Positions 50,912 through 60,380 of a stretch of DNA of 64,000 bases are shown here, piece after piece; within the stretch, counting starts at the first letter, position 1; every line of letters begins with the position of its first letter. The position numbers and the translations under genes are program-made. The notes beneath the pieces were generated by a model. That model was given only the letters and a program-made list of their open reading frames with translations, had not been told where the DNA came from and searched no databases. Source of the DNA: Parafrankia irregularis. GTDB lineage: Bacteria; Actinomycetota; Actinomycetes; Frankiales; Frankiaceae. The DNA lies in contig NZ_FAOZ01000006.1 in the NCBI RefSeq assembly GCF_001536285.1, forward strand, positions 186,001 through 250,000, read 5' to 3'.

Positions 50912-51991
50912 TCAACCGATCCGGAGGATCTCGTCGACCCCGCGGCGGGGCGTGCCGGGAAGCGGCGGCAGGGCCGGGTCGGGGCGGCCCAGGCGCAGCA
51001 TCATCTGGGCGTGCCCGGTGGCTCCGATCACCGCGCCCAGCTGCGCGCGGCTGGCGGTGAGGTCGATCACCTGGCCCAGCGGCGAGGCGGCCAGCCCCCG
51101 GGCGGTCGCGGTCAGCATCACCCGCCCCGTCGCGCCGCCGGCGATCAGCCAGTCGACGGGCCGGTCGCTGTCGGTGCCGACCACGAGGACGGTGGGGCGC
51201 TCGACCGGCCCCTCCCCCGGTGCCGCCGCCTCGGTGCCGCCGCCGGTAGCGCCCGCCGCGCCCGTAGCGCCCGCGGTGTCGTTCCCGCCGTCGACGCCGA
51301 AATCCCGCAGGACGAACTCCGACTGGCGCTCCCCGGCCACGTCCGGCACCGCGCTGGACGGAATCCCGTCCGCCGCCACCGACGGCTCGTGGCGCCACTG
51401 GCGCAGCTCGGCGGCGTACGCGGGGTCGTGGGCCTCGTGCCAGTCGGCGCGGGACAACAGCACGGAGGTCTCGATCCGCGAGTCCGTGTCGTCCACGAAC
51501 CAGGCCCAGGCGGATTCGGCCTCGGCGGCGTGACGCAGCGCCGACAGGTCGTCCGGGGTCAGCCGCCCGCGATCGCCCGCCAGGAACGGCCGGCGGTCCG
51601 TGTGGCGCCTGGCCATGGCCGCGACGAGGTCGGCCTCGGCCGGGCTGGCCGGCCGGCGCCCGCTCACCGTGAGGGCGACGAGCGGCTGGGCCGCCGCGGG
51701 CACGCCTGTCTCGTCGTCGGCGAACGGGCCGAGCACCGCGTCGACCAGCAGACCGCGTGAGCGGGCCGCGAGGCGGGCGAAGGCCAGCGAGGCACCGCAG
51801 CTGATCAGCAGCTGGCGCCCCTCGGGGTCGGCGACCTGCAACAGCCTGGCGGGGTCGGCGAACAGGTGCAGCCCCGCCGCGTCCAGCCGCCAGCGCCAAG
51901 GCTGGGTGTTGTGAATGGACGGCGCGAGCTCGGCCAGCTCGACGATCGCGCGGGCGTCATTCTCCGTCAGCCGCATGGCGGTGCCGACCAT
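50912..51991 (-). CDS. Acg-type nitroreductase-like FMN protein
   Basis: 359 residues. The start LAELAPSIHNTQPWRWRLDAAGLHLFAD is diagnostic of the Acg family (M. tuberculosis Rv2032/Rv3131); later LISCGASLAFARLAARS, RRHTDRRPF, and the C-terminal GQVIDLTASRAQLGAVIG...RLGRPDP follow the family pattern. Structurally these resemble nitroreductases with a lid blocking the usual substrate site, and they may store FMN. In mycobacteria acg is a DosR-regulon gene. The Gly/Ala/Thr-rich insert (~235-260) is variable. Followed by the GNAT gene. Confidence 0.88.
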   Translation of the reverse strand: MVGTAMRLTENDARAIVELAELAPSIHNTQPWRWRLDAAGLHLFADPARLLQVADPEGRQLLISCGASLAFARLAARSRGLLVDAVLGPFADDETGVPAAAQPLVALTVSGRRPASPAEADLVAAMARRHTDRRPFLAGDRGRLTPDDLSALRHAAEAESAWAWFVDDTDSRIETSVLLSRADWHEAHDPAYAAELRQWRHEPSVAADGIPSSAVPDVAGERQSEFVLRDFGVDGGNDTAGATGAAGATGGGTEAAAPGEGPVERPTVLVVGTDSDRPVDWLIAGGATGRVMLTATARGLAASPLGQVIDLTASRAQLGAVIGATGHAQMMLRLGRPDPALPPLPGTPRRGVDEILRIG

Positions 51992-52212
51992 GGCCTCTCC
52001 CGTCCGTCGACGACCCGGTCAATCATCGTGCGTCGCCGACATCATGCGCGCGGGACCCCCGGTCATCCGAAGGCCCCATTGTCGCTTCTCGCCGACTCAC
52101 CGGGCCGCTCCAACTCGCCCTACCCAGCCTTCCAGTGTTCGCCCTACCCAGACTCGCGAACGTTGGACCTGCCCGGACCGACTCCGTCACCCGCTCAGGC
52201 GACGTCACCCGC

Positions 52213-53751
52213 TCAGGCGACGCAGCGCTCGGCGGCCTGGAACGCCTCGCCTTCGGGCACCGTCGTCTGGATCACCCTGGCCGTCGGCCACGGCTCGGCC
52301 CAGGCGCTCATCGCCCTGTGCAGGGTGGACATGGCACCGGCGGTGGTCGTGGGCCTGCCGGACCCCACCGCCCCGGACGCCCCGGACAGCTCGGACGCCC
52401 CAGCCGGCCCGGAGGCCGCCTGCCGGGCCGCGTCACGCCGTGCCAGCCGGGCGGCCGCAACCTCGGGCGAGGTCACGCAGCGCAGCTCGATCAGCTCCGC
52501 TCCGGTCTCCCGCGCGAGCCGCGCGGCCGCGGCGCGGTGGCGCCCGTCCGACCACGAGGCGTCGATGATCACCGTCTCCCCGCCGGACAGGAACACCCTG
52601 GCCCGCGCCAGCAGCTCCGTGTACGTCCGCGCGGTGATCTCCGATGCCAGCGGCCACACGTAGGAGTTGTCCGTGCCCACCTCCTCGGCGGAGAACCGCG
52701 CCCGCACCTCGTCGGAGCGGATCAGCACCCGGCCGCCGTCGCCGGCGGCGAGCCGGCCGGCCAGGGTCGTCTTCCCGGTGCCGGGCAGGCCGCCGACGAG
52801 CACGAGCCGCACCCGCGCGCGGCGCAGATGCCGGTAGGCGATGTCGGCGAGACGGCGAGCCTGCTCCCCCGCGGCGGCCGCGACCGTGGCCGCCTCGACC
52901 AGCGCACGGTAGGCGATGTGCAGGTGCTCCAGCGAGCGCGGGTGCGCCGTCCCGGCGAACTCCTGGTAGGCGCGCAGGAGAAGGTCGGCGTCCTCCGATG
53001 ACCCGAGGCGCTCCAGCTCCACCGCGAGCAGCGCGACGTCCCCAAGGACGTCGTCGTGCCGCCCGTCGGCCTCGGCCCGGGCGAGGATGCGCGGCCCGTC
53101 GTCCAGGCAGTAGATGTCGTCGGCCCGCAGGCTTCCGTGCCCGTCGCGGACCCACCCGCCCGTGACCCTCCCGGCCAGCATCGCGCCGCGGCCGGCGAGG
53201 TACGCCCGGGCCAGCCGGCCGATCTCGTCCACCAGCTCGGCCTCGAGCACCGTCCCCCGGAACGCGCTGGCGGCGGTGATCGCCTCCTGCCACCGTGCCT
53301 CGGACCGCCCGGGATCGTCGACGCCGCTCCCGTGCGAGGTCTCGCAGCGCGCGTGGAACCCGGCGACGGCCCGCGCGACGGCGCGGACCTCCTCGTCGAT
53401 GTGACCACCCCGCCGGAGCAGGGAGGCGAGCTGGCGACCGGCAGGCAGCCGGCGCAGGACGACAGCGTGATCCTGGACGACGCCGCCGTCGTCGACGACG
53501 TCCGCCACGCCGAGGTAGACATCCGGTGCCAGCGGCCGGTTGCGGGCCACCTCGGCGCGGCACGCGGCGAGCCGGGTCAGCAGGCCACGGAAGGCGGGCT
53601 CGCCCGGGTCCAGCGGCCGGCGCCGTTTGAGGACACGGTCGGCGGTCAGGCAGAGCACCGCGTCGGCCGTCTCGACCACCCGGCCGTCGGAGCCCGGCCG
53701 TGACCACAGCGCCGCGGGAACGGGCCTCGCGGCCATCTGCTCGACCGGCAT
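52213..53751 (-). CDS. Bifunctional aminoglycoside-phosphotransferase-like / AAA kinase protein (Rv2004c type)
   Basis: 512 residues from the ATG at 53751. N-terminal half is phosphotransferase-like (RDGHGSLRADDIYCLDDGPRI with the HGxL-x2D-type catalytic pattern, VVLRRLPAGRQL). C-terminal half is a P-loop kinase: LVLVGGLPGTGKTTLAGRLA, later VIIDASWSDGRHRAAAARLA and LRCVTSPEVAAARLARR, as in gluconate or zeta-type kinases. This two-part protein resembles M. tuberculosis Rv2004c, a DosR-regulon member of unknown substrate. Located between Acg-type and DosS-type genes on the same strand. A Gly/Ser-rich insert lies near the end. Confidence 0.85.
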   Translation of the reverse strand: MPVEQMAARPVPAALWSRPGSDGRVVETADAVLCLTADRVLKRRRPLDPGEPAFRGLLTRLAACRAEVARNRPLAPDVYLGVADVVDDGGVVQDHAVVLRRLPAGRQLASLLRRGGHIDEEVRAVARAVAGFHARCETSHGSGVDDPGRSEARWQEAITAASAFRGTVLEAELVDEIGRLARAYLAGRGAMLAGRVTGGWVRDGHGSLRADDIYCLDDGPRILARAEADGRHDDVLGDVALLAVELERLGSSEDADLLLRAYQEFAGTAHPRSLEHLHIAYRALVEAATVAAAAGEQARRLADIAYRHLRRARVRLVLVGGLPGTGKTTLAGRLAAGDGGRVLIRSDEVRARFSAEEVGTDNSYVWPLASEITARTYTELLARARVFLSGGETVIIDASWSDGRHRAAAARLARETGAELIELRCVTSPEVAAARLARRDAARQAASGPAGASELSGASGAVGSGRPTTTAGAMSTLHRAMSAWAEPWPTARVIQTTVPEGEAFQAAERCVA

Positions 53752-53923
53752 GGCACCTCTCTCCGCACCGTTGCGTCCGGCATCCATCGTTACGGCCGAC
53801 CGGGCGGCGCAGCGCCCGCGAGCGGCCCCGGAAACCGGGCCTTTCGTACCTGAGAGAGCTGCCTTCAGTCCCCTGAAACTCCTGCGGAGGACTACCACGC
53901 GCACCCGGCACTGCCGGCCGGCC

Positions 53924-53969
53924 GGTCAGACCGGGCAAGCGGTCAGACCGGGCAAGCGGTCAGACCGGG
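53924..53969. repeat. Tandem repeat, 17-bp unit, ~2.7 copies
   Basis: GGTCAGACCGGGCAAGC at 53924-53940 and 53941-53957, then a partial unit. Lies between the histidine kinase stop and the upstream end of the double-kinase gene. Confidence 0.85.
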
Positions 53970-53997
53970 GGTAGACCGGGCAGCGCAGCAGAACCGG

Positions 53998-55878
53998 TCA
54001 GCGCAGCGGAACCGCCCAGCGCAGCCGGGTGCCCCCGGACGGGCCGGCGGCGATTTCGAACGTTCCGCCCAGCTCCTCCGCGCGGCTGCGGAGGTTGTCC
54101 AGGCCGCTGCGCCGGCTGGTGTCCCCCAGGCCGACCCCGTCGTCGGTGACCTCGGCGCGCAGCCAGCCCTGCCCGACCGTCACCGACAGCTCAGCCCGGC
54201 TCGCGCGTGCGTGCCGGGCCACGTTGGACAGGCTCTCGCGCGCGACGGCCAGCAGGTGGTCGACGGTCTTGCCCGACAGCACGGAGTCGAGTGGTCCGTC
54301 GACGCGCAGCCGGGGGCTGAACCCGAGGGCCTCGCCGACCTCCTCCACGATCTCGACCAGCCGGGCGCGCACTCCCGCCCCGCCGCTGGACCGCCTCCCC
54401 CGCAGCTCGAACACCGTCGAACGGATCTCGCGGATGGTCGCGTCGAGGTCGTCGACGTAGGTGCTGAGCCGGCCCGCCGCCGGCGCGCGGTCCTCGGCCG
54501 CGGCCATGCCCTGCAGGCCGAGCGCGACCGCGTACAGCCGCTGCATGACATGGTCGTGCAGGTCGCGGGCGATGCGGTCGCGGTCCTCCAGGACGAGCAG
54601 CCGGTCCCGGTTGGCACGGGAGGTGGCCAGGCCGAGCGCCACCTGGACGTGCCCGGCGAACGTCGCCGCCATGTCGAGGTCGGTGTCGGCGAACGGCCGG
54701 CCACCGGTCTCCCGCGCCAGGACCACCGCGCCCAGCCGCGTCTGCGTGCCCACCAGCGGGATGACCATGATCGGCCCGATGTCGACCGTGCCGAGCCCGG
54801 AGCTGCCCGGCTCCAGGGCGGCGTCGTCGACGAGCACGGGCCGGCCGTCGGCGACCGACCTGCCGGCCAGCGTCGCCTCGGTCGGAACGACCTGGCCGAC
54901 CAGGATGTCCGCGGCGAGGCCGTCGGCGGCCTCGATCAGCAGTTCTCCGGTGACCTCGTCCGCCAGCAGCACGCAGGCCAGGTCGGCGTCGGCGACCTCC
55001 CGGGCGCGCCCGACGATCAGCGCCAGCGGCTCGGCGCCGTCCGCCAGCAGGTGGCGCATGATGTCGGCGGACGCCTGCAGCCACTGCTGGCGCCGCTGCG
55101 CCGCGCCGAACAGCCGCGCGTTCTCGATCGCGACACCGGCGCTGGCGGCAAGGGCGAGGACCAGCTCCTCGTCCTGCGCGGTGAACCGCCGCCCGCCGCG
55201 CTTCTCGGTGAGGTAGAGGTTGCCGAAGACCTCGCTGCGCACCTTGATCGGCACGCCGAGGAAGGTCCGCATCGGCGGATGCCCCGGCGGGAACCCGACC
55301 GCGTGGTCGTGCGCGGCGATGTCGTCGAGGCGGACGGGCCGGGGGTCGGCGGTCAGCAGGCCGAGCACGCCCTCCCCGCGCGGCAGGTGGCCGATCCTGC
55401 GAACCAGGTCGGCGTCCATTCCGACGTGGATGAACTGCTCCATCCGCCCGTCCCGGGCGATCACTCCGAGGGCTCCGTAGCGGGCGTCGACAAGCTCGCA
55501 GGCCGCCTCGGCGATCCGGCGGAGCACGACCTCCAGGCTCAGGTCGGCGGCGACCGCACGATGGGCCCGCAGCAGGCTGCGCAGCCGGCCCTGGGTGGTC
55601 ATCACCTCGTGGGCCCGCTCGACCAGCTGGGCCATCAGCTCGTCCAGCTCAAGGCGGCCAGTCCGGGTGGGCGGGGCCTCGCCGAACGAGTCCGGGACCG
55701 GGAGCGGAGCCGGGGCGTCCAGGAGCTTCTCACTGTCGATCATCTCCCCGGCCTCCCGCCCGTCCAGCAGCTCCCGGAGTCGTCGAATCCCCAGCAGCCG
55801 CGGTGTCTCCAGCAACCCGCCGTCGGTGTCGTCGCCAGGGCTGTTATCACCACAGGCGCCCTCGAGCCACGGGTCCAT
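53998..55878 (-). CDS. DosS/DevS-type sensor histidine kinase (two GAF domains)
   Basis: 626 residues. Two GAF domains (~110-245 and ~270-410), a HisKA_3 dimerisation domain with DRIARDLHDHVMQRLYAVAL (phosphorylated His), then an HATPase with NVARHARASRAELSV and DDGVGLGDTSRRSGLDNLRSRA. GAF-A has IGHLPRGEGVLGLL and VGFPPGHPPMRTFLGVP as in mycobacterial DosS/DosT, which bind haem and sense O2, CO and NO; the His in FPP.HPP is likely the haem ligand. The cognate LuxR-type regulator is not in the window. No membrane segment, so cytosolic. Confidence 0.9.
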   Translation of the reverse strand: MDPWLEGACGDNSPGDDTDGGLLETPRLLGIRRLRELLDGREAGEMIDSEKLLDAPAPLPVPDSFGEAPPTRTGRLELDELMAQLVERAHEVMTTQGRLRSLLRAHRAVAADLSLEVVLRRIAEAACELVDARYGALGVIARDGRMEQFIHVGMDADLVRRIGHLPRGEGVLGLLTADPRPVRLDDIAAHDHAVGFPPGHPPMRTFLGVPIKVRSEVFGNLYLTEKRGGRRFTAQDEELVLALAASAGVAIENARLFGAAQRRQQWLQASADIMRHLLADGAEPLALIVGRAREVADADLACVLLADEVTGELLIEAADGLAADILVGQVVPTEATLAGRSVADGRPVLVDDAALEPGSSGLGTVDIGPIMVIPLVGTQTRLGAVVLARETGGRPFADTDLDMAATFAGHVQVALGLATSRANRDRLLVLEDRDRIARDLHDHVMQRLYAVALGLQGMAAAEDRAPAAGRLSTYVDDLDATIREIRSTVFELRGRRSSGGAGVRARLVEIVEEVGEALGFSPRLRVDGPLDSVLSGKTVDHLLAVARESLSNVARHARASRAELSVTVGQGWLRAEVTDDGVGLGDTSRRSGLDNLRSRAEELGGTFEIAAGPSGGTRLRWAVPLR

Positions 55879-56220
55879 GGTCTACAGACGCTATCGAACA
55901 TCAGGGAAGCACAGCTTCGATCATCGGCCCAGCCATCGCGCTGGGTGACCATCGTGGCCCCGCCATGACCTGGCCGGACGGCACGGACCGCCGGAGACGC
56001 TGGTCATCACCACCGGCCACAGCTACCGAGACGGGTGCCACAAGGACCCATCCGGTCGGGCCTTCCGGCACCCCCGGGCACCATCCGGGCCGCACGGCTC
56101 TTCCGACCAATCCACGCAACGGCCCTTGCACGTGCACGTGCAACCCCGGATGATCGGTGCCTGGGCTGGCGCGCCCCGACAGTGTCCGACCTCCGGTGGA
56201 GCCAGCCTTTGGAGCCAGCC
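55879..56220. other. 342-bp divergent spacer with a perfect 18-bp palindrome
   Basis: Between the sensor kinase and the degenerate Nudix gene. Holds TTGCACGTG plus reverse complement (56126-56143) and a GGAG site just before the TTG at 56221. No gene seen. Confidence 0.5.
56126..56143. promoter_or_regulatory. Perfect 18-bp palindrome TTGCACGTGCACGTGCAA
   Basis: Self-complementary over its full length, built from GCACGTGC units, in the spacer between two divergent genes. Placement and symmetry suggest a regulator binding site; no family is assigned. Confidence 0.5.
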
Positions 56221-56760
<540 letters not shown>

Positions 56761-56939
56761 ACCGGCGGGAAGCGGATTCGCACCTCCGGCACCCCCGTAT
56801 GGTGGACCGGCCCGGCAAATCGTTACGGTCGATGCCGCATCTGCGGTCCGCACCAGGGGCGGGCGTAAAGAATCGACCTGACGGTGCCTGACCATCCAAG
56901 GCGCGGATTCGTCCGGCGAACAACGAGGGGGGGCGGCTC

Positions 56940-57227
56940 TTGCGCGGCCGCGACATCGACTATGACCGTCCGACACTCATCGGATGCGGTCGCTGCGATG
57001 TGCGTTGGACGGCGCTGACCGCTGCGCACTGCCCAACCTGCCACGAGACCTTTGTGGGAAGCGAAGGGTTTGACGCGCACCGCGACGACGGTCACTGCGT
57101 GCCGCCCGTCGACGCCGGGCTGTGCGCGGACGGCGGCTACTGGCGCCGCGACGACGAACGGGCCCCGGGGCGGCTGCTGACCCTCCCGCGCCAGATCACC
57201 ACCGACCCGGTCGTCCGTCCCGCCTGA
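56940..57227 (+). CDS. Putative zinc-binding protein (FDXHR-type)
   Basis: 95 residues from a TTG at 56940 after a G-rich ribosome site. Cys/His pattern GCGRCDVRWTALTAAHCPTCHETFVGSEGFDAHR, with four Cys and a His, is a compact zinc ribbon; the FDAHR is the family landmark. Function unknown; such genes occur in mobile and phage-linked regions of actinomycetes but no phage gene is here. Convergent with the WYL regulator gene. Confidence 0.7.
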   Translation: MRGRDIDYDRPTLIGCGRCDVRWTALTAAHCPTCHETFVGSEGFDAHRDDGHCVPPVDAGLCADGGYWRRDDERAPGRLLTLPRQITTDPVVRPA

Positions 57228-57246
57228 CCGCCCCCATCCGGCGGGC

Positions 57247-58293
57247 TCAGGCGTTGATCGCCGCGATGCGCCGGGCGGAGCCCGCGAGCGCGGCCCGCAG
57301 GGATGGCGGGGCGACGACCCGAACGTGCGGGCCCAGCGCCCACAGCTGCGACTCGGCGACTTCCGGGCCCTCGAACCACACGTCCAGCTCGCGCCAGCCG
57401 TCGGCGTCGGGCGCGCCGGCCGTGGCCAGGGCCCGCCGTGCGACGAGCGGGTCCAGCACTCCGGCGAGGATCCGCTCCCCGAGCGCGGTGAGCGCCAGGC
57501 GCGCCGGCCAGCTGTGCAGGGACCGGACGAAGTCCTCCTTCGAGGCGGCCCACCAGCGGTCCAGCTGGAAGTCCGCGGGCCGGGTGAAGCTCGCCCGCGG
57601 CCCCGGCACCGGTTCCGCCGCGACGATCCTGTCGACGCGGTAGCTACGGATGTCACCGTCCTGGCTGTCACCGTCCTGGCCCGCGGCCAGGTACCAGACC
57701 CCCGCTTTCAGGACCAGCCCCAGCGGCTCGATCCGGCGCTGAACCGGCCGGTCCGCCCTGCCCGGCCGCGCCGTTCCGTCCGCTCCGTCCGCTCCGTCCT
57801 GCCTGTGCGGCCGGCCGTACCGGATGTCGAGGCGGTGCCCGGCCCAGACCGCCGCGGCGACGGCGGCCAGGCACGGCACCGGCTCCGCGTCGGTGAACCA
57901 GCCCGGCGCGTCCAGGTGGAACCGTTCGCCGACCTGCCCGGCCCGGACGCGCAGCTGCGGGGGCAGGGTCGCCAGCACCTTGCCCCGCGCGGCGGCGGCG
58001 ACGGCGTCCAGCCCGAGGCCGGCGAGCGCGTCGCCGCCGGCCCCCGCCAGCAGCAGCGCGGACGCCTCGTCGCCGGTCAGCCCGTCCAGCCGGGTCCGCC
58101 ACCCCTCCACCAGGCGGATCCCGCCGCGCGGCCCCGGCTCGGACCACACCGGCACGCCCGCCTGGGCGAGCGCGGCGACATCACGCCGCACGGTGCGGAC
58201 GGACACCTCGAACCGGGCGGCGAGATCGGCGGCGGTGGCCCCGCCGTGGGCCTGGAGATGCAGCAGGAGGGCCATCAGGCGGCTGGAACGCAC
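57247..58293 (-). CDS. WYL-domain transcriptional regulator (DeoR-type HTH)
   Basis: 348 residues from a GTG at 58293; a longer frame at 58356 would overlap the divergent gene's start. N-terminal HTH: RLMALLLHLQAHGGATAADLAARFEVSVRTVRRDVAALAQAGVPVWSEPGPRGGIRL; the WYL domain runs in the middle (VQRRIEPLGLVLKAGVWYLAAG) and a C-terminal WCX region ends it. WYL proteins sense ligands or nucleic acids and control DNA-damage or metabolic genes. Divergent from the PPOX gene with a 61-base gap, so that gene is the probable target. Confidence 0.9.
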   Translation of the reverse strand: MRSSRLMALLLHLQAHGGATAADLAARFEVSVRTVRRDVAALAQAGVPVWSEPGPRGGIRLVEGWRTRLDGLTGDEASALLLAGAGGDALAGLGLDAVAAAARGKVLATLPPQLRVRAGQVGERFHLDAPGWFTDAEPVPCLAAVAAAVWAGHRLDIRYGRPHRQDGADGADGTARPGRADRPVQRRIEPLGLVLKAGVWYLAAGQDGDSQDGDIRSYRVDRIVAAEPVPGPRASFTRPADFQLDRWWAASKEDFVRSLHSWPARLALTALGERILAGVLDPLVARRALATAGAPDADGWRELDVWFEGPEVAESQLWALGPHVRVVAPPSLRAALAGSARRIAAINA

Positions 58294-58354
58294 CCGGCGA
58301 AGGTAGCTCCGATCCCTGACAGCAGATGTCACTGTTCGAGGTGAGGCTAGGGCC

Positions 58355-58855
58355 ATGACTGTGAGCTGGAACGAGTTCGAGACGGCGGAGCCGGACTTCG
58401 GGCGGGCCGTACGCGAGCGGTTCGCCGCCTACCGCCACCATGTGCTGGCGACCGTGCGCGCGGACGGATCACCTCGGGTGAGCGGCATCGAGACGAGCTT
58501 TCTGCTGGGCGAGCTGTGGCTCGGCGGCATGCCGGGTGCGCGCAAGTCGGCGGATCTGATCCGGGAGCCCCGGTTCGCGCTGCACGCGAACCCTGGCCCG
58601 GGCTCCGACATGGCCGATGGTGATGCCCGGGTCGCCGGCCGGGCCGTGCCGGTCACCGACCCGGGCACACTGCGGAGCTTCGCGGACGAGGTGAAGCCGC
58701 CGACGCCGTTCGACCTGTTCCGGGTGGAGGTCACCGAGGTCGTCCGGATCTCGGTCGCCGGCGACGAGCTGATAGTCGAGAGCTGGCATCCCGACGGCCG
58801 TGGCCTGCGCGTTCTGCGCCGTGGTAACGACGACGCGCCGGCCCGGGAGGAATAG
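58355..58855 (+). CDS. Pyridoxamine 5'-phosphate oxidase-fold flavin/F420 protein
   Basis: 166 residues. VRERFAAYRHHVLATVRADGSPRVSGIETSFLLGELWLGGMPGARKSADLIREPRFALHA is the split-barrel flavin-binding start of the PPOX/Rv1155 family. Members bind FMN or F420 and reduce small molecules. Residues for true PNPOx activity cannot be confirmed. The WYL regulator is divergent at 61 bases. Confidence 0.88.
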   Translation: MTVSWNEFETAEPDFGRAVRERFAAYRHHVLATVRADGSPRVSGIETSFLLGELWLGGMPGARKSADLIREPRFALHANPGPGSDMADGDARVAGRAVPVTDPGTLRSFADEVKPPTPFDLFRVEVTEVVRISVAGDELIVESWHPDGRGLRVLRRGNDDAPAREE

Positions 58856-59069
58856 CCCACACCGCGCGTCCGGGCACCGCTGGTCCGTAACGGCATTTCT
58901 TGACCCTGAGAACGGCGTACTCATACGTTCGATTGGCAGGTGTGGCGCTCGCGCCGAACCACCGCGACGAGCGACCGCGACGAGCGGAAATGTTCCGTAC
59001 GTTCCGTACTGGCTTCCGGCTGGCCCGTTCCGGGCTTCCGGCTGGCCTGCTTCCGGGTTGGGGAGTGCC

Positions 59070-60263
59070 GTGGAAAACGCAGTGATCGTCGACGTCGTGC
59101 GCACCGCTTCGGGGCGAGGCAAGCCCGGCGGAGCGCTGTCCGAGATCCACCCCGTCGAGCTTCTCGCGGCGACCTTGAAGGCGCTGGTCACCCGGAACGA
59201 CATCGACCCCGCGATCGTCGACGACGTGATCGCCGGCTGCGTCAGCCAGGCCGGGGAGCAGACGGCGAACATCGCCCGCAACGCGGTGCTCTCCGCCGGC
59301 TACCCCGAGTCGGTGCCGGGGACCACCGTCGACCGGCAGTGCGGCTCGAGCCAGCAGGCCATGCACTTCGCCGCGCAGGGCGTCATCGCCGGTGCCTACG
59401 ACGTCGTCGTGGCCTGCGGCGTCGAGTCGATGAGCCGGGTCCCGATGCGCTTCGCCTCGGTGGGACGGGATCCGTCCGGGCCGGGCATGCGCGCGCGCTA
59501 CCCCGAGGGCCTCGCCAACCAGGGCGTGGGCGCCGAGCTGATCGCGGCGAAGTGGAAACTGACCCGCGAGGAGCTCGACGAGTTCTCCGCCCGGTCGCAT
59601 CAGCGAGCGGCGGCGACCGCCGCGGCCGGTGGCTTCGACAACGAGATCATCCCGTTCGAGGCGGTCGCCCCGGACGGCAGCACGTTCACCCACACCGTCG
59701 ACCAGACCGTCCGCCCGTCGACCACGGCCGAGGGGCTCGCCGGGCTCAAGCCGTCGTTCTACACCGAGCAGTACGCCGAGCGCTTCCCGCAGATCGGCTG
59801 GCACATCACCCCGGGCAACTCCTCGCCGCTCAGCGACGGCGCGTCCGCCGCACTGATCATGAGCGAGTCGAAGGCGTCCGCGCTGGGCCTGCGGCCGCGG
59901 GCCCGCTTCCACTCGTTCGCGCTGGCCGGTGACGACCCGCTCTACATGCTGACCGCGCCGCTGCCGGCGACGCAGAAGATCCTCAGGCGCTCCGACCTGA
60001 GCCTGGACGACATCGACGCCTACGAGGTCAACGAGGCGTTCGCGTCCGTCCCGCTGTTCTGGGCGAAGGAGCTCGGCGCCGACCCGGCGAAGCTCAACCC
60101 GCGCGGTGGCGCGATCGCGCTGGGCCACCCGCTCGGCGGTTCCGGGGTCAAGCTGATGGCGACGATGCTCAACTACCTGGAGGCCACCGGCGGGCGCTAC
60201 GGTCTGCAGACGATGTGTGAGGGCGGCGGCATGGCCAACGCGACGATCATCGAACGCCTGTAG
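59070..60263 (+). CDS. Acetyl-CoA acetyltransferase (thiolase)
   Basis: 397 residues from a GTG at 59070 (GGGGAG upstream). Thiolase motifs with catalytic residues: DRQCGSSQQAM (nucleophile C91), NEAFASVP, GGAIALGHPLGGSG (H353), QTMCEGGGMANATIIE (C383). The C-terminal acceptor Cys and His are in place, so it can cleave or form acetyl-CoA. Nearest in style to FadA5-like thiolases that shorten fatty-acid or steroid side chains. The upstream gap (58856-59069) holds a duplicated CTTCCGGCTGGC. A CoA transferase follows. Confidence 0.92.
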   Translation: MENAVIVDVVRTASGRGKPGGALSEIHPVELLAATLKALVTRNDIDPAIVDDVIAGCVSQAGEQTANIARNAVLSAGYPESVPGTTVDRQCGSSQQAMHFAAQGVIAGAYDVVVACGVESMSRVPMRFASVGRDPSGPGMRARYPEGLANQGVGAELIAAKWKLTREELDEFSARSHQRAAATAAAGGFDNEIIPFEAVAPDGSTFTHTVDQTVRPSTTAEGLAGLKPSFYTEQYAERFPQIGWHITPGNSSPLSDGASAALIMSESKASALGLRPRARFHSFALAGDDPLYMLTAPLPATQKILRRSDLSLDDIDAYEVNEAFASVPLFWAKELGADPAKLNPRGGAIALGHPLGGSGVKLMATMLNYLEATGGRYGLQTMCEGGGMANATIIERL

Positions 60264-60279
60264 GTTCGTTTCCCGGGTC

Positions 60280-60325
60280 GTTCGGGGCCGTTCGGGACCG
60301 TTCGGGACCACTCGGGACCGTTCGG
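60280..60325. repeat. Tandem repeat, 10-bp unit, ~4.6 copies
   Basis: Unit GTTCGGGACC (variants GTTCGGGGCC, ACTCGGGACC) repeated four times from 60280 plus a partial copy, between the thiolase stop and the CoA-transferase start. Same kind of GC-rich minisatellite as at 18342 and 53924. Confidence 0.8.
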
Positions 60326-60380
60326 CTTTGGTGTCGGGTTTGGCGTTGGTCCAGTTACTCCAGGTTGTTCGGGAGGCAGT

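Noticed and set aside
53863..53873. DosR box upstream of the double-kinase gene
   Set aside because: Only one half-site (GGGGACTGAAG) is recognisable, the other half does not match; kept as a remark, not as an annotated operator.
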